A stretch of DNA of 64,000 nucleotides from Gillisia lutea (GTDB lineage Bacteria > Bacteroidota > Bacteroidia > Flavobacteriales > Flavobacteriaceae), in NCBI RefSeq assembly GCF_021568705.1, contig NZ_JAKGTH010000011.1, positions 248,001 to 312,000 on the forward strand, given 5' to 3'. The notes beneath the pieces were generated by a model that did not search any database, was not told the DNA's origin, and was given only the letters and a program-made list of their open reading frames with translations. Positions 52,695-62,195 of the stretch are shown piece by piece (within the stretch, counting starts at the first letter, position 1; each line of letters begins with the position of its first letter). Position numbers and translations under genes: made by a program.

Positions 52695-54127
52695 TGACAC
52701 CAATTTTACACCAAGTTACAGAAATAGCCAGTTGGCTTTTTTTAATTTATGGCTCTATTATATGTGCGGGTTATATTTTTTCTGCCGCTTTTTCATTAGT
52801 TGAAATTAGGGATTATAAAAGAAGAAATAATTTTGAAGATGAAATTGCCTTACTTCAATCTTTGAATCTTCCTGCGATCTCTATTTTAGCTCCAGCCTTT
52901 AACGAAGGCTTGAATATTGTAGAGAATGTTCGCTCACTTCTTACCATAAATTATCCATCCTTCGAAATTGTTATTATTAATGATGGTAGTAGTGACGATT
53001 CTTTAGCCAAACTTATTGAAGAATACGAGCTGGAAATAGAGCAGGTGCTTTATCATAGCTACATTCCAACTAAAAAGGTACGTGGTATCTATAAGTCCAG
53101 AAATAAGGCCTTTAAGAATTTGACGGTTGTCGATAAAGAGAATGGAGGAAAAGCAGATGCCTTAAATACAGGTATTAATATTTGTAAGAATAATTTAATA
53201 TGCTGTATAGATGTAGATTGTATTCTTGAAAATGATGCAATGCTTAAGCTTATTAAGCCATTTCTAAATGATGAAAAAAAGGTAATTGCTTCAGGTGGTG
53301 TAATAAGGGTAGCCAATTCGTGTATCATAGAAGATGGGAGAATTATTGAAGTTAAACTTCCAGAAAAGTTCATTGCAAGGGTACAAGTACTGGAATATTT
53401 CAGAGCATTTTTAATGGGGCGTATGGCTTGGTCTCGTGTAGATGGACTTTTACTTATTTCCGGCGCATTTGGAATGTTTGATAAGGATATTGTTATTCAG
53501 GCAGGCGGCTATAATATTCATACCGTGGGAGAGGATATGGAATTACTTGTGAGAATGAGAAGGATGATGCGGGAAAGAGATGAGCCTTATAGTGTTGGTT
53601 TTGTACCAGATCCGCTATGTTGGACCGAAGTTCCTCAAAGCTGGAAGATCTTACAGCGACAACGCAATAGATGGACTAGAGGAACAGCCGAAACCTTATG
53701 GATTCATAGAAAAATGATATTCAATGCTAAGTATGGAGTGTTAGGAATTTTAAGTACCCCATTCTGGTTCTTCTTTGAATGGCTCGCACCATTGATCGAG
53801 TTTTTTGGGATTCTATTTTTTTTATTCTTGTTGTTATTCGGGCAAATTAACTGGTTAATCTTTGGAACATTTTTTACGGCAGTTTATAGTTTTGCCTTTC
53901 TCTTTTCCATAACAGCACTTTTCTTTGAAGAGTACTCCTTTCAGCAGTATAAGAAGCCAAAATATATTTGGAGGTTAATTGGTACAGCTCTATTAGAGCC
54001 TGTTATATATCATCCGGTTATCATGTGGTCAGCTGTTATGGGAAATATAGATCTCATCCGAGGAAAGAAAACCTGGGGAGCCATGAGCCGCGCAGGTTTA
54101 ACCAATCCAGAAAAGAAAAAAGCTTAA
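52694..54127 (+). CDS. Processive family 2 glycosyltransferase (BcsA/PgaC-like membrane synthase)
   Basis: 477 residues. An N-terminal membrane segment, then a GT-A domain with NDGSSDDS (~97), DVDCIL (~173; DxD metal site), GEDMELLVRMRR (~279; catalytic Asp) and QRQRNRWTRG (~318-327; the QxxRW motif of processive enzymes), then three to four membrane segments. This is the plan of synthases that make and export beta-linked polysaccharides such as poly-GlcNAc or cellulose. No PilZ domain is seen, so control would come from the HEAT partner and the phosphorelay upstream rather than c-di-GMP. Polymer identity cannot be told. Confidence 0.9.
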   Translation: MTPILHQVTEIASWLFLIYGSIICAGYIFSAAFSLVEIRDYKRRNNFEDEIALLQSLNLPAISILAPAFNEGLNIVENVRSLLTINYPSFEIVIINDGSSDDSLAKLIEEYELEIEQVLYHSYIPTKKVRGIYKSRNKAFKNLTVVDKENGGKADALNTGINICKNNLICCIDVDCILENDAMLKLIKPFLNDEKKVIASGGVIRVANSCIIEDGRIIEVKLPEKFIARVQVLEYFRAFLMGRMAWSRVDGLLLISGAFGMFDKDIVIQAGGYNIHTVGEDMELLVRMRRMMRERDEPYSVGFVPDPLCWTEVPQSWKILQRQRNRWTRGTAETLWIHRKMIFNAKYGVLGILSTPFWFFFEWLAPLIEFFGILFFLFLLLFGQINWLIFGTFFTAVYSFAFLFSITALFFEEYSFQQYKKPKYIWRLIGTALLEPVIYHPVIMWSAVMGNIDLIRGKKTWGAMSRAGLTNPEKKKA

Positions 54128-54136
54128 ATGATTGTG

Positions 54137-55549
54137 TTACTTTCCAATACAGAAGTTGGCAAAAATATTCCCTAAAAGGTCGTCGTTGGTGATTTCTCCC
54201 GTGATCTCCCCAAAATGATGAAGTGCTTCACGTATATCTATGGCGAGAAGATCTCCTGAAAGATTATTATTTAAACCTTGTTGTACATTATTTATGTCTT
54301 CTAAAGCGCTTAGAAGAGAGTTGTAATGCCTGCTATTGGTAACAATTGTGTTATTGTTTCGAAGCTCTCCTGTACTAACGAATTCTAATAATTTTGATTT
54401 CAATTCTTCCACGCCAATACCATTCTTGGCAGAAAGCAACTGGAGAGATGCACCATTAATATCACTCAGGGAATTTCTTAGTCTTTCAATATCGGCCTCA
54501 GAAAGTTGATCGATCTTATTAACTACTATTACTAAAGGTTTCAGTGGAAACTGATTCTTTATTTTTTCCAATTCCACATGTACCTCGTGCAGTCGGTCGC
54601 TTTCGGAACTTAACTTAGAACTATCAACTAAATACACTACTACCTGTGCCTGGCTGATTTTTTCGAAGGTTTTCTTAATCCCTAGGCCTTCAATTATATC
54701 TTCGGTTTCGCGTATTCCCGCGGTGTCAATAAATCGGAAGCCAATCCCGCCAATAGAGATCTCATCTTCAATTGTATCTCTCGTTGTTCCAGCAATATCT
54801 GAAACTATCGCGCGTTCTTCATTTAAAAGTGCATTTAATAAGGTAGATTTACCAACGTTAGGCTCACCTACAATAGCCACAGGGATTCCATTTTTCAATA
54901 CATTTCCTACTGCAAAGGAATCTATCAGCTTTTTTAATACTTGCTGAATTCGACTTACCAAACTCTTAAATTCATCTCTGTTCGCAAACTCTACATCTTC
55001 CTCGGCAAAATCCAACTCAAGTTCAATAAGAGAGGCAAAATTCAATAATTCCTGACGCAATTTCTGGATCTCATTACTGAATCCCCCGCGCATTTGTTGC
55101 ATGGCCATTTGATGGGAAGCCTGATTTTCACTTGAAATAAGATCGGCAACGGCTTCTGCCTGACTCAAATCCATTTTCCCGTTCAAAAAAGCACGTAAAG
55201 TAAATTCTCCAGCTTCAGCCGATCGCGCTCCATGTCGTATCAATAACTGAATGATTTCTTGTTGAATATACTGGCTCCCATGACAGGATATTTCAATAGT
55301 ATTTTCTCCGGTATATGATTTTGGCCCGTGAAAAATGGACACTAAAACTTCATCTAAAATACGTTCTCCATCTACAAGATTTCCCAGATGTAGTGTATGG
55401 GTAGGCTGATCTTTTAGGCTCTTTTTACTTTTCGCCTTAAATAATGGAGAAACTATAGTAATGGCATCAGGCCCCGAAACTCTTATTACTGCAATTGCAC
55501 CGGCCCCAGATGGCGTGGCCAATGCTACAATACTATCATTTATTATCAT
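54137..55549 (-). CDS. mnmE: tRNA uridine-5-carboxymethylaminomethyl modification GTPase
   Basis: With MnmG it modifies the wobble uridine of several tRNAs. The ATG at 55549 is chosen because MIINDSIVALATPSGAGAIA is the conserved N-terminus; the longer frame adds a hydrophobic 30-residue stretch with no match. 470 residues. The N-terminal formyl-THF-binding domain ends near 120, a helical domain follows, and the G domain has GEPNVGKSTLLNALL, SDIAGTTRDTIED, DTAGIRE and NKIDQL. The protein ends in the CIGK motif whose Cys is needed for activity. Confidence 0.96.
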   Translation of the reverse strand: MIINDSIVALATPSGAGAIAVIRVSGPDAITIVSPLFKAKSKKSLKDQPTHTLHLGNLVDGERILDEVLVSIFHGPKSYTGENTIEISCHGSQYIQQEIIQLLIRHGARSAEAGEFTLRAFLNGKMDLSQAEAVADLISSENQASHQMAMQQMRGGFSNEIQKLRQELLNFASLIELELDFAEEDVEFANRDEFKSLVSRIQQVLKKLIDSFAVGNVLKNGIPVAIVGEPNVGKSTLLNALLNEERAIVSDIAGTTRDTIEDEISIGGIGFRFIDTAGIRETEDIIEGLGIKKTFEKISQAQVVVYLVDSSKLSSESDRLHEVHVELEKIKNQFPLKPLVIVVNKIDQLSEADIERLRNSLSDINGASLQLLSAKNGIGVEELKSKLLEFVSTGELRNNNTIVTNSRHYNSLLSALEDINNVQQGLNNNLSGDLLAIDIREALHHFGEITGEITNDDLLGNIFANFCIGK

Positions 55550-55664
55550 GTTGCAAAGATATAAAAGAAAAAACAGAGGATTTAATGTATTAACTGTAAC
55601 ATATAAAAGAATAAGTGCACTAATAAATAAAGCAGTCACTTAAATTCTAAAAAGTAGGTATAAA

Positions 55665-56006
55665 ATGATGAGAGAAGATAAACAAATGCTAATTATAATG
55701 CATCTAAGTCAGTTACTGGACCTTGTTACCGGGGTAGGAGGATTCATTGTTCCTCTTATTTTATGGCTAACTCAAAAAGATAAGGTTTATGAAATGGATA
55801 TGCACGGAAAAATGATCATTAACTTCCAGATTAGCTTATTTATCTATTCCTTAATATGTATTCCGTTAATTATTTTATTCGGATTGGGAATTTTATTATT
55901 GATAGTAATTGGACTGTTGGCCTTGGTTTTCCCAATTATCAATGCCATAAAAGTGAGTAAAGGAGAGATGCCTAGTTACCCTTTCAGTATTCAGATATTC
56001 AAATAA
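55665..56006 (+). CDS. DUF4870 membrane protein
   Basis: 113 residues, three membrane segments: LSQLLDLVTGVGGFIVPLIL, then QISLFIYSLICIPLIILFGL and LLLIVIGLLALVFPIINAI. The W-L-T-QKDK loop and the HGKMIINFQISLF stretch match the DUF4870 (Tic20-like) family. Function unknown. It is a single gene with a strong terminator. Confidence 0.88.
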   Translation: MMREDKQMLIIMHLSQLLDLVTGVGGFIVPLILWLTQKDKVYEMDMHGKMIINFQISLFIYSLICIPLIILFGLGILLLIVIGLLALVFPIINAIKVSKGEMPSYPFSIQIFK

Positions 56007-56026
56007 AAAAACTGTTTTATACAAAT

Positions 56027-56061
56027 AATAAAGCCCGATTGAATTTCAATCGGGCTTTATT
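56027..56061. terminator. Bidirectional terminator between the DUF4870 gene and dnaN
   Basis: Perfect 17-bp arms (56027-56043 and 56045-56061, core AAAGCCCGATTGAA / TTCAATCGGGCTTT) with a single-base centre, A-rich on one side and T-rich on the other. Serves both converging genes. Confidence 0.9.
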
Positions 56062-56081
56062 TATATAGTTGAATGCTTCTT

Positions 56082-57200
56082 TTAATTGTTAAGCATTACC
56101 GGCATAACAAGCATTGTGATTTTTTCACCTTCATCTAAACCATCCACAGGAGTAAGGATTCCTGCACGATTTGGCAAGCTCATTTCTAATTGCACTTCAT
56201 TTGCATTAAGGTTGTTCAACATTTCGGTTAAGAAACGTGAATTAAAGCCAATTTGCATATCGTCTCCTTGGTATGAACAAGTAAGTCTTTCTTCGGCTTT
56301 ATTGCTGTAATCAATGTCTTCTGCGGAAATATTCAATTCTGCACCGGCAATTTTCAAACGTACCTGATGAGTGGTTTTATTTGAGAAAATGGAAACCCTT
56401 TTTACAGAACTTAAGAACTGACTTCTATCTATAACCAATTTATTTGGATTCTCTTTTGGAATTACCGCTTCGTAATTAGGATATTTTCCATCAATAAGTC
56501 TACAGATTAACTGAGTATCTTCAAAAGTAAATTTTGCATTAGACTCGTTATATTCAATTAGCACATCAGTTTCACTTCCTGCTAGAATCCCCTTCAAAAG
56601 ATTTAAAGGTTTTTTAGGCATGATAAATTCTGCTGCTTGGGAAGCCGAAACGTCTTCTCTCGAATATTTCACCAATTTGTGAGCGTCGGTTGCAACAAAG
56701 GTCAGACCTTCTGTAGAGAACTGGAAGAAAACTCCGCTCATAACAGGCCTAAGATCATCGTTACCAGAAGCAAATATAGTTTTACTGATAGCGGTTGCCA
56801 GAACATCTCCTTGTACAATAGTACTGCTAGGTTCGTTCAATTCTACTGCATTTGGAAATTCTTCCCCATCAGCATACGCCAAAGCGTACTTACCATGGTT
56901 AGAACTCAGCTCTATAGTGTTGTTGTCTTCAACAACAAAAGTTAAAGGTTGCTCTGGAAAAGTTTTTAAAGTCTCTAAAAGCAAACGGGCTGGTACAGCA
57001 ATGGCTCCTTCAGAATCTGATTCTACTTTTAATTTAGCAGACATGGTAGTCTCTAGATCTGAAGCAGAAACAGTTAATTCATCCTGTTTTAATTCAAATA
57101 AAAAATTATCTAAAATTGGAAGAGTGTTATTGTTGTTGATAACTCCTCCCAAAATTTGAAGCTGTTTCAGCAAATAAGTACTGGATACAATAAATTTCAT
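56082..57200 (-). CDS. dnaN: DNA polymerase III sliding clamp (beta subunit)
   Basis: Ring-shaped clamp that tethers the replicative polymerase. 372 residues in three repeated domains: FIVSSTYLLKQLQILGGVINNNNTLPILDN is the usual opening (only parts cited: LLKQLQILGG, TLPILDNFL), then ALAYADGEEFPN near 115, RPVMSGVFFQ near 155, LICRLIDGKYPNYEAVIP near 235, and the C-terminal LVMPVMLNN, matching the conserved M-P-M-R/L end. It is not next to dnaA, as is common in Bacteroidota. A TATATTTG core lies about 30 bp upstream. Confidence 0.97.
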   Translation of the reverse strand: MKFIVSSTYLLKQLQILGGVINNNNTLPILDNFLFELKQDELTVSASDLETTMSAKLKVESDSEGAIAVPARLLLETLKTFPEQPLTFVVEDNNTIELSSNHGKYALAYADGEEFPNAVELNEPSSTIVQGDVLATAISKTIFASGNDDLRPVMSGVFFQFSTEGLTFVATDAHKLVKYSREDVSASQAAEFIMPKKPLNLLKGILAGSETDVLIEYNESNAKFTFEDTQLICRLIDGKYPNYEAVIPKENPNKLVIDRSQFLSSVKRVSIFSNKTTHQVRLKIAGAELNISAEDIDYSNKAEERLTCSYQGDDMQIGFNSRFLTEMLNNLNANEVQLEMSLPNRAGILTPVDGLDEGEKITMLVMPVMLNN

Positions 57201-57227
57201 GGACGTATCGATTAGTTTTAATCACTA

Positions 57228-57235
57228 CAAATATA
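57228..57235 (-). promoter_or_regulatory. Probable -7 element of dnaN
   Basis: Minus strand TATATTTG (57235-57228), a full match to TAnnTTTG; the predicted start is about 23 bp ahead of the ATG. No clear -33 at the usual spacing. Confidence 0.5.
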
Positions 57236-57393
57236 TCTTAATCATTCAAAAACGGAAGAACATCCCGGGATAATTTATTAACATTAAAATCTGTTGATTT
57301 TACAGTAAATCCCTGTTTTTAAAGGGCTTTTAAAATGCATTAAGCTAAATTTTGTTAATATTTATTCGGAATTATAAAAAAGCGAAGATCCAC

Positions 57394-59064
57394 TTACTTT
57401 TTAAGATAACGTTTTTTTCTAAAGTAACTAAAGAGTATAGCTCCTAGGCTCAACAATACAAGGGGGAATAGAAGATTTATTAATTGCCATTTTATGCGCT
57501 CTTCTGAAGCTTTTTCGGTATCTAAGAAAGCAATGCTCACTTCTTTGGATCTAATACTGATGAGGCCGGAATCGTCTAAAAGATAGTTAACTGCATTTAG
57601 CAAGAATTCCTTGTTTCCGTAGGTATTACCTGTGTAGCGATCAAATCCGAGTTCTTGAGGCTCTCCTCTGGAAACTTGATTTTTAATGATATCTCCGTCG
57701 GATATCACGATCATTTTAGTGCTTTTACTATCATCTTTAGCTGCTGTACCAAAAGGTTTTATTCTATTTTTATATACCGATTTGAACTTACCTTCCAAGA
57801 GTACTGCTAATGGTTGCTCTCCCGAAGTATAACTGGCAATATCGGGCGGTGTATTTAAAATATTCAAACTTATCTCGCGAGGAGTACCTTCGATCTTTGA
57901 TTTAGGGGAACTGCTTAATAAGATTGTCTTTTTAAGACTGTTCTTTAAAGTATCTATTTGGTTGGCCCACTCAAATTTTACAGCTTCAATATTATTTATA
58001 ATAGGATGCGTGTTAGGCGAGGTTGTTAGCGGACTGTAAAACCAAGGGTAGGGGCTAAATTGGGTGTCACTGCCGTTTCCACTGGCTAGTATAATTGGAG
58101 CGGAGTAAATGTCATTTATCAATACCGGATTGATCCTTATTCCATAGGAGAAAAAGAAGTCACTTAAATTAAGGTCTCGAGGTAAAGCAAAAGCACTTCC
58201 TGTTGGATTGAAAAGACTATCGGTTTCCATTGCCACATTTTCTTGCAACCACAAGGCTTTTCCTCCATTCATTATATATTGGTCCAGAACAAATTTCTCC
58301 TTTTCGGTGTACGCTTCAGTAGGTTTGGCTTCTACAACAAGATCGAATTCTTTTAAATCTTCAAGAGTTTTCTGAGGATTAACATCTGTAGAATCTAAAG
58401 TAAAGGGCGCTACAAAGTAGTAAGGACGTATGGTTTTGATGAAATCGGCAATTTGCGAGTCAGGCAGCTCTCCATTTCCACGCATGATTGCCACTTTCTT
58501 TTTACGAGGAGTAACTAGCTGGTTAATTGCATTTATAAATGCATATTCCAACTGTTGTACCGAGTTGTTCACACGTTCTTCATCGGTAGCTCCCAGTTTA
58601 TTTTTTAAGAGAGGGATCTTTACACTCTGTTCATTAAAGCTTGCCATTGCCCAGGGGAAAATTAGGGTTTCGCTTGCTTTTCCATTTTCCATAACACTTA
58701 CTCTGGCAGGCGTCATTCCTAATTTATAGAATTCTTCTGCAATTGTGTTGGCATTATCACCTTCAGCTAAAGGGTCTATTAAATTGAAATGAATGTTTGA
58801 ATTATAGGCAGTAAGTTCTTCCAGGAACTGCTGTGTTTCGTTCTGGAGTCGGCGAAATTCCGGAGGAAAACTCCCTTTCAAAAAGACATCTATTATAACC
58901 GGGCTTTTTACATTATCTAAAATGTTTTTCGCTGCGGGTGATAGGGTATATCGCTTATCTTGAGTAAGGTCAAATCTTTGATGATATTTTGAAGAAATAA
59001 AATTGACTAGCACCAAGCTTGTAGCTAAAATAAGAATGAACTTATATGTAGAGCGTTTTTTCAA
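57394..59064 (-). CDS. gldG: Gliding motility ABC transporter substrate-like protein GldG
   Basis: Partner of GldA/GldF in an ABC transporter needed for gliding in Flavobacterium. 556 residues. An N-terminal membrane segment (ILILATSLVLVNFISS), an ABC-type periplasmic part with LTQDKRYTLSPAAKNILDNV at its start, PRKKKVAIMRGNGELPDSQI near 190, MIVISDGDIIKNQVSRG near 460, and a C-terminal membrane segment before a basic tail (YFRKKRYLKK). All are characteristic of GldG. It starts 3 bp after gldF. gldA is not in the window. Confidence 0.92.
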   Translation of the reverse strand: MKKRSTYKFILILATSLVLVNFISSKYHQRFDLTQDKRYTLSPAAKNILDNVKSPVIIDVFLKGSFPPEFRRLQNETQQFLEELTAYNSNIHFNLIDPLAEGDNANTIAEEFYKLGMTPARVSVMENGKASETLIFPWAMASFNEQSVKIPLLKNKLGATDEERVNNSVQQLEYAFINAINQLVTPRKKKVAIMRGNGELPDSQIADFIKTIRPYYFVAPFTLDSTDVNPQKTLEDLKEFDLVVEAKPTEAYTEKEKFVLDQYIMNGGKALWLQENVAMETDSLFNPTGSAFALPRDLNLSDFFFSYGIRINPVLINDIYSAPIILASGNGSDTQFSPYPWFYSPLTTSPNTHPIINNIEAVKFEWANQIDTLKNSLKKTILLSSSPKSKIEGTPREISLNILNTPPDIASYTSGEQPLAVLLEGKFKSVYKNRIKPFGTAAKDDSKSTKMIVISDGDIIKNQVSRGEPQELGFDRYTGNTYGNKEFLLNAVNYLLDDSGLISIRSKEVSIAFLDTEKASEERIKWQLINLLFPLVLLSLGAILFSYFRKKRYLKK

Positions 59065-59067
59065 ATT

Positions 59068-59805
59068 CTAAGCTTTATTTTTTGGGAGTATAATTTTTAA
59101 ATAGGTCAGGCTTAAAAAGAACCCGATCAGGCTTATAAAATAAATAAGGTCTCTTGTATCGACTACTCCACGACTTATGCTTTTATAATGATAGCTCATT
59201 CCTAAATACTCCATTCCGTAATTGGAATTTTCCAACATTTGAACATTCCCTAAACCTTCAAATGCGAAGAAACAAAGAAAGCAAAGGAATAATGAGATTA
59301 TAAATGCCGTAATCTGATTAGTTGAAAGGGAAGATGCAAATAAGCCAATCGCAGTATAACTCGCTGCAAGTAAGAATAAGCCAATATAAGAGCCCATAGT
59401 CGCTCCTGTATCCAGATTTCCTGTAGGTGCTCCCAATTGATAAATTGTGAAAATATATATTATAGAAGGCAGTAAGGCAATAAAACTAAGGAGTAATGCT
59501 CCCAAAAATTTTCCAATAACTAAGTGCTGTGTGCTTATAGGTTTGGTTAACAAAAGTTCCATGGTACCTTGTCTTTTTTCTTCAGAAAAACTACGCATAG
59601 TAATGGCTGGAATAAGGAATATAAAAATCCAGGGGGCCAGATTAAAGAACGGACTTAGATCGGCAAAGCCATTGTCAAGAATGTTATAAGCTCCATTAAA
59701 TACAAATAGAAATAACCCGCTTATGGTCAAAAATATTCCAATCACCAAATATCCTACAGGTGAGGAAAAAAATGAATACATTTCTTTTTTTAGGATTGCT
59801 ATCAA
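59068..59805 (-). CDS. gldF: Gliding motility ABC transporter permease GldF
   Basis: Six-segment ABC-2 type permease of 245 residues: FFSSPVGYLVIGIFLTISGLF at the start, MRSFSEEKRQGTMELLLTKPI near 65-85 (the conserved cytosolic helix), and later STNQITAFIISLFLC. The pair with gldG is diagnostic. It begins the gldFG unit; a 34-bp gap separates it from the monooxygenase-like gene. Confidence 0.93.
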   Translation of the reverse strand: MIAILKKEMYSFFSSPVGYLVIGIFLTISGLFLFVFNGAYNILDNGFADLSPFFNLAPWIFIFLIPAITMRSFSEEKRQGTMELLLTKPISTQHLVIGKFLGALLLSFIALLPSIIYIFTIYQLGAPTGNLDTGATMGSYIGLFLLAASYTAIGLFASSLSTNQITAFIISLFLCFLCFFAFEGLGNVQMLENSNYGMEYLGMSYHYKSISRGVVDTRDLIYFISLIGFFLSLTYLKIILPKNKA

Positions 59806-59839
59806 GATCTTTTATTTAATTCGTTTAATAGTTAGGTAA

Positions 59840-60145
59840 TCAAGCCAGACTCTCTAATTTATCTACACTCCAGGCTTCGGGTTTCTGATTGAAATGAATT
59901 TTAGTGTTCGCCCATATATTATTAAAAAGATCAGAATTTCTGTATTTTTCAAGAGCAGCTTCATCCTTCCAATAACTATACGTAAAAAATTGATTGGTAT
60001 TGCTCTTGTCTCTGTAAAGTTCTAGGAAGAGGCAGCCCTCAAAACCTCGAATTTTCAATTTTTGATCTTCAAAATTTTCAAGAAATGTGGCTATAGCTTC
60101 AGGTTTAAATCCCAACTTTACAATTCTAACAAACATATTATTCAA
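59840..60145 (-). CDS. Antibiotic biosynthesis monooxygenase (ABM) family protein
   Basis: 101 residues with a ferredoxin-like ABM fold: VRIVKLGFKPEAIATFLENF, then GCLFLELYRDKSNTNQFFTYSYW and SDLFNNIWANTK. Small proteins of this type are often oxygenases without cofactor or simple heme/quinone-binding dimers; the substrate is unknown. It overlaps the SAM hydrolase-like gene by 8 bp. Confidence 0.85.
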   Translation of the reverse strand: MNNMFVRIVKLGFKPEAIATFLENFEDQKLKIRGFEGCLFLELYRDKSNTNQFFTYSYWKDEAALEKYRNSDLFNNIWANTKIHFNQKPEAWSVDKLESLA

Positions 60146-60974
60146 ATTTTACGGTAATGGTATCTCTTAATTCTAAACCAAAAAGGGTAGAAGCACTCCC
60201 CACTGTGCTGGGATTGCTTTTATAAACCGCCAACTCTATATATCCGGCAGAATTGAAAATAGCTAATTTTTTACCATCTTCTTCTCTTTTTTCCTTTTCC
60301 AATTTGAAATTGATAGCATCGCTATAGGTTTCGTATATCTGTTGAAATCTTGCAGTACGAGCAGTAATGGTGAAATTTCTTCCTTTTCCGGTGTTCTCAA
60401 AAAGTTTACGGTTAATGTTAGTAACCACATTTCCGTAGTTATCTATATAAAGAACATGACCAATTATCTGGTTTTTTTCAGAATTTAAGTAGGGCTCAAT
60501 TTCCTTTAAATATCGTAAATTTTCTATGGTCTTACCAATCACTTCCAATGTGCCTCCACGGGCAATATGGCATGCAACTCTTACAAATACATCAAGTACG
60601 GGAAAGTTAGATTCTACGGTGTTATGAATATTAATTTCTACAATTTTCTCCGGCTTTATTTCTGAAGCTATTAGAGTTAGAATTCCGTTATTGGCACAAA
60701 TAAAGTAATGATCATCTAATAAAATGGCCAAATGCTTATTCTCTGGAGTTAACTCTGAATCAATTCCAATAATGTGTATACTGCCTTTAGGAAAGCATTT
60801 GTAAGCATTTTTAATTATATAGGATGCTTCCGTAATATGAAAAGGTGAAATAGAATGTGAAATATCAACAATACGAACATCATCCATTTCCGAATAGATT
60901 GTCCCTTTAACTGCCCCGGCGAAATGATCTTTCTCTCCAAAATCAGTTGTTAAAGTGATAATAGCCATAGGCAA
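60138..60974 (-). CDS. SAM hydrolase / SAM hydroxide adenosyltransferase (DUF62)
   Basis: Splits S-adenosylmethionine to adenosine and methionine in the fluorinase-like family. 278 residues. ITLTTDFGEKDHFAGAVKG at the start carries the conserved Asp; VDISHSISPFHITEASYII, FICANNGILTLIA and HVLYIDNYGNVVTNI follow in the usual order. The N-terminus may be at residue 1 or 3 (MPMAII). It is divergent from phoH with 202 bp between. Confidence 0.9.
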   Translation of the reverse strand: MPMAIITLTTDFGEKDHFAGAVKGTIYSEMDDVRIVDISHSISPFHITEASYIIKNAYKCFPKGSIHIIGIDSELTPENKHLAILLDDHYFICANNGILTLIASEIKPEKIVEINIHNTVESNFPVLDVFVRVACHIARGGTLEVIGKTIENLRYLKEIEPYLNSEKNQIIGHVLYIDNYGNVVTNINRKLFENTGKGRNFTITARTARFQQIYETYSDAINFKLEKEKREEDGKKLAIFNSAGYIELAVYKSNPSTVGSASTLFGLELRDTITVKFE

Positions 60975-61176
60975 TTGTTAATATTTTTTTAAGGTGGTGG
61001 CGTGTTATTTTCCGTAAGTTTGTATAGCAGGCTAAGATAATTTTATTTCATCCATATTCTGCGAAAAAATAGCAATTATATCTGCTCAAACCTAGATAGC
61101 AAAATTAGGATTTGTATTGGTGAAAGCAAATAAAATGTCAACTAGTATCGAAAATTAATCTTAATACTTTCAGCTT

Positions 61177-62130
61177 TTGAACGAACTCATCATTGAACTT
61201 TCAGAAATTAATCCAAGAGAATTTTTTGGACAACAAAACGAACACATTGAACTTCTTAAAAAGTATTTTCCAAAACTCAAACTAGTAGCTCGCGGAAGCA
61301 AGATCATGGTTTATGGAGATGAAGATATGCTGGAAGAATTCGATAAGCGATTCACCATGCTCATGGATCATTTTGTAAAGTTCAATAAACTTGATGAAAA
61401 TGATATAGAACGGGTTTTAACTAGCACAAGTCAGGACGATTATTCTACCTCTGCTGAAAGCGGTCAAATTTTATTGCATGGTGTAGGAGGGAAGTTGATA
61501 AAAGCTCAAACCGCGAATCAGCGTAAGTTGGTGGAGTTGAGCAAAAAGAATGATATGATATTTGCTATAGGCCCAGCGGGAACAGGGAAAACCTATACAG
61601 GGGTCGCACTTGCTGTAAAAGCCTTAAAGGAAAAGCAAGTAAAGAAAATTATTCTTACCAGACCCGCAGTTGAAGCTGGTGAAAACTTAGGTTTTTTACC
61701 GGGAGACCTTAAGGAAAAACTCGACCCTTACATGCAGCCATTATATGATGCGCTTAGAGATATGATCCCTCATGAAAAATTAGAAGTTTTTATTGAAAAA
61801 GGTGTTATACAAATTGCGCCTTTAGCCTTTATGCGTGGACGAACCTTAGATAATGCTTTTGTTATTTTAGATGAAGCTCAAAACACTACTCATGCCCAAA
61901 TGAAAATGTTCTTAACCAGAATGGGAAAGAACGCTAAATTTATTATTACTGGCGATCCTGGACAAATCGATTTGCCACGCCGCGTGATATCTGGGCTTAA
62001 AGAAGCTTTGTTGGTTCTAAAAGATGTAAATGGGATAGGGATGGTTTACCTTGATGATAAAGATGTGATTCGTCACCGATTGGTAAAACGAATTATTTCA
62101 GCGTATAAAAAAATTGAACATACCGAATAA
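61177..62130 (+). CDS. PhoH-like ATPase
   Basis: Cytosolic P-loop ATPase of the PhoH group, thought to be an RNA helicase-type protein. 317 residues from a TTG start at 61177, which gives the usual N-terminus NELIIELSEINPREFFGQQN. Walker A GPAGTGKTYTG near 131, Walker B FVILDEAQNTT near 228, and the sensor region FIITGDPGQIDLPRRVISGL. The N-terminal 100 residues form the KH-like part (LVARGSKIMVYGDEDML). It precedes purC by 65 bp. Confidence 0.93.
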   Translation: MNELIIELSEINPREFFGQQNEHIELLKKYFPKLKLVARGSKIMVYGDEDMLEEFDKRFTMLMDHFVKFNKLDENDIERVLTSTSQDDYSTSAESGQILLHGVGGKLIKAQTANQRKLVELSKKNDMIFAIGPAGTGKTYTGVALAVKALKEKQVKKIILTRPAVEAGENLGFLPGDLKEKLDPYMQPLYDALRDMIPHEKLEVFIEKGVIQIAPLAFMRGRTLDNAFVILDEAQNTTHAQMKMFLTRMGKNAKFIITGDPGQIDLPRRVISGLKEALLVLKDVNGIGMVYLDDKDVIRHRLVKRIISAYKKIEHTE

Positions 62131-62195
62131 AATATTTAATAGCACTATTCAACTAATTTATAAACCATATTCCTTATTCAGGATTAATAGTTACT

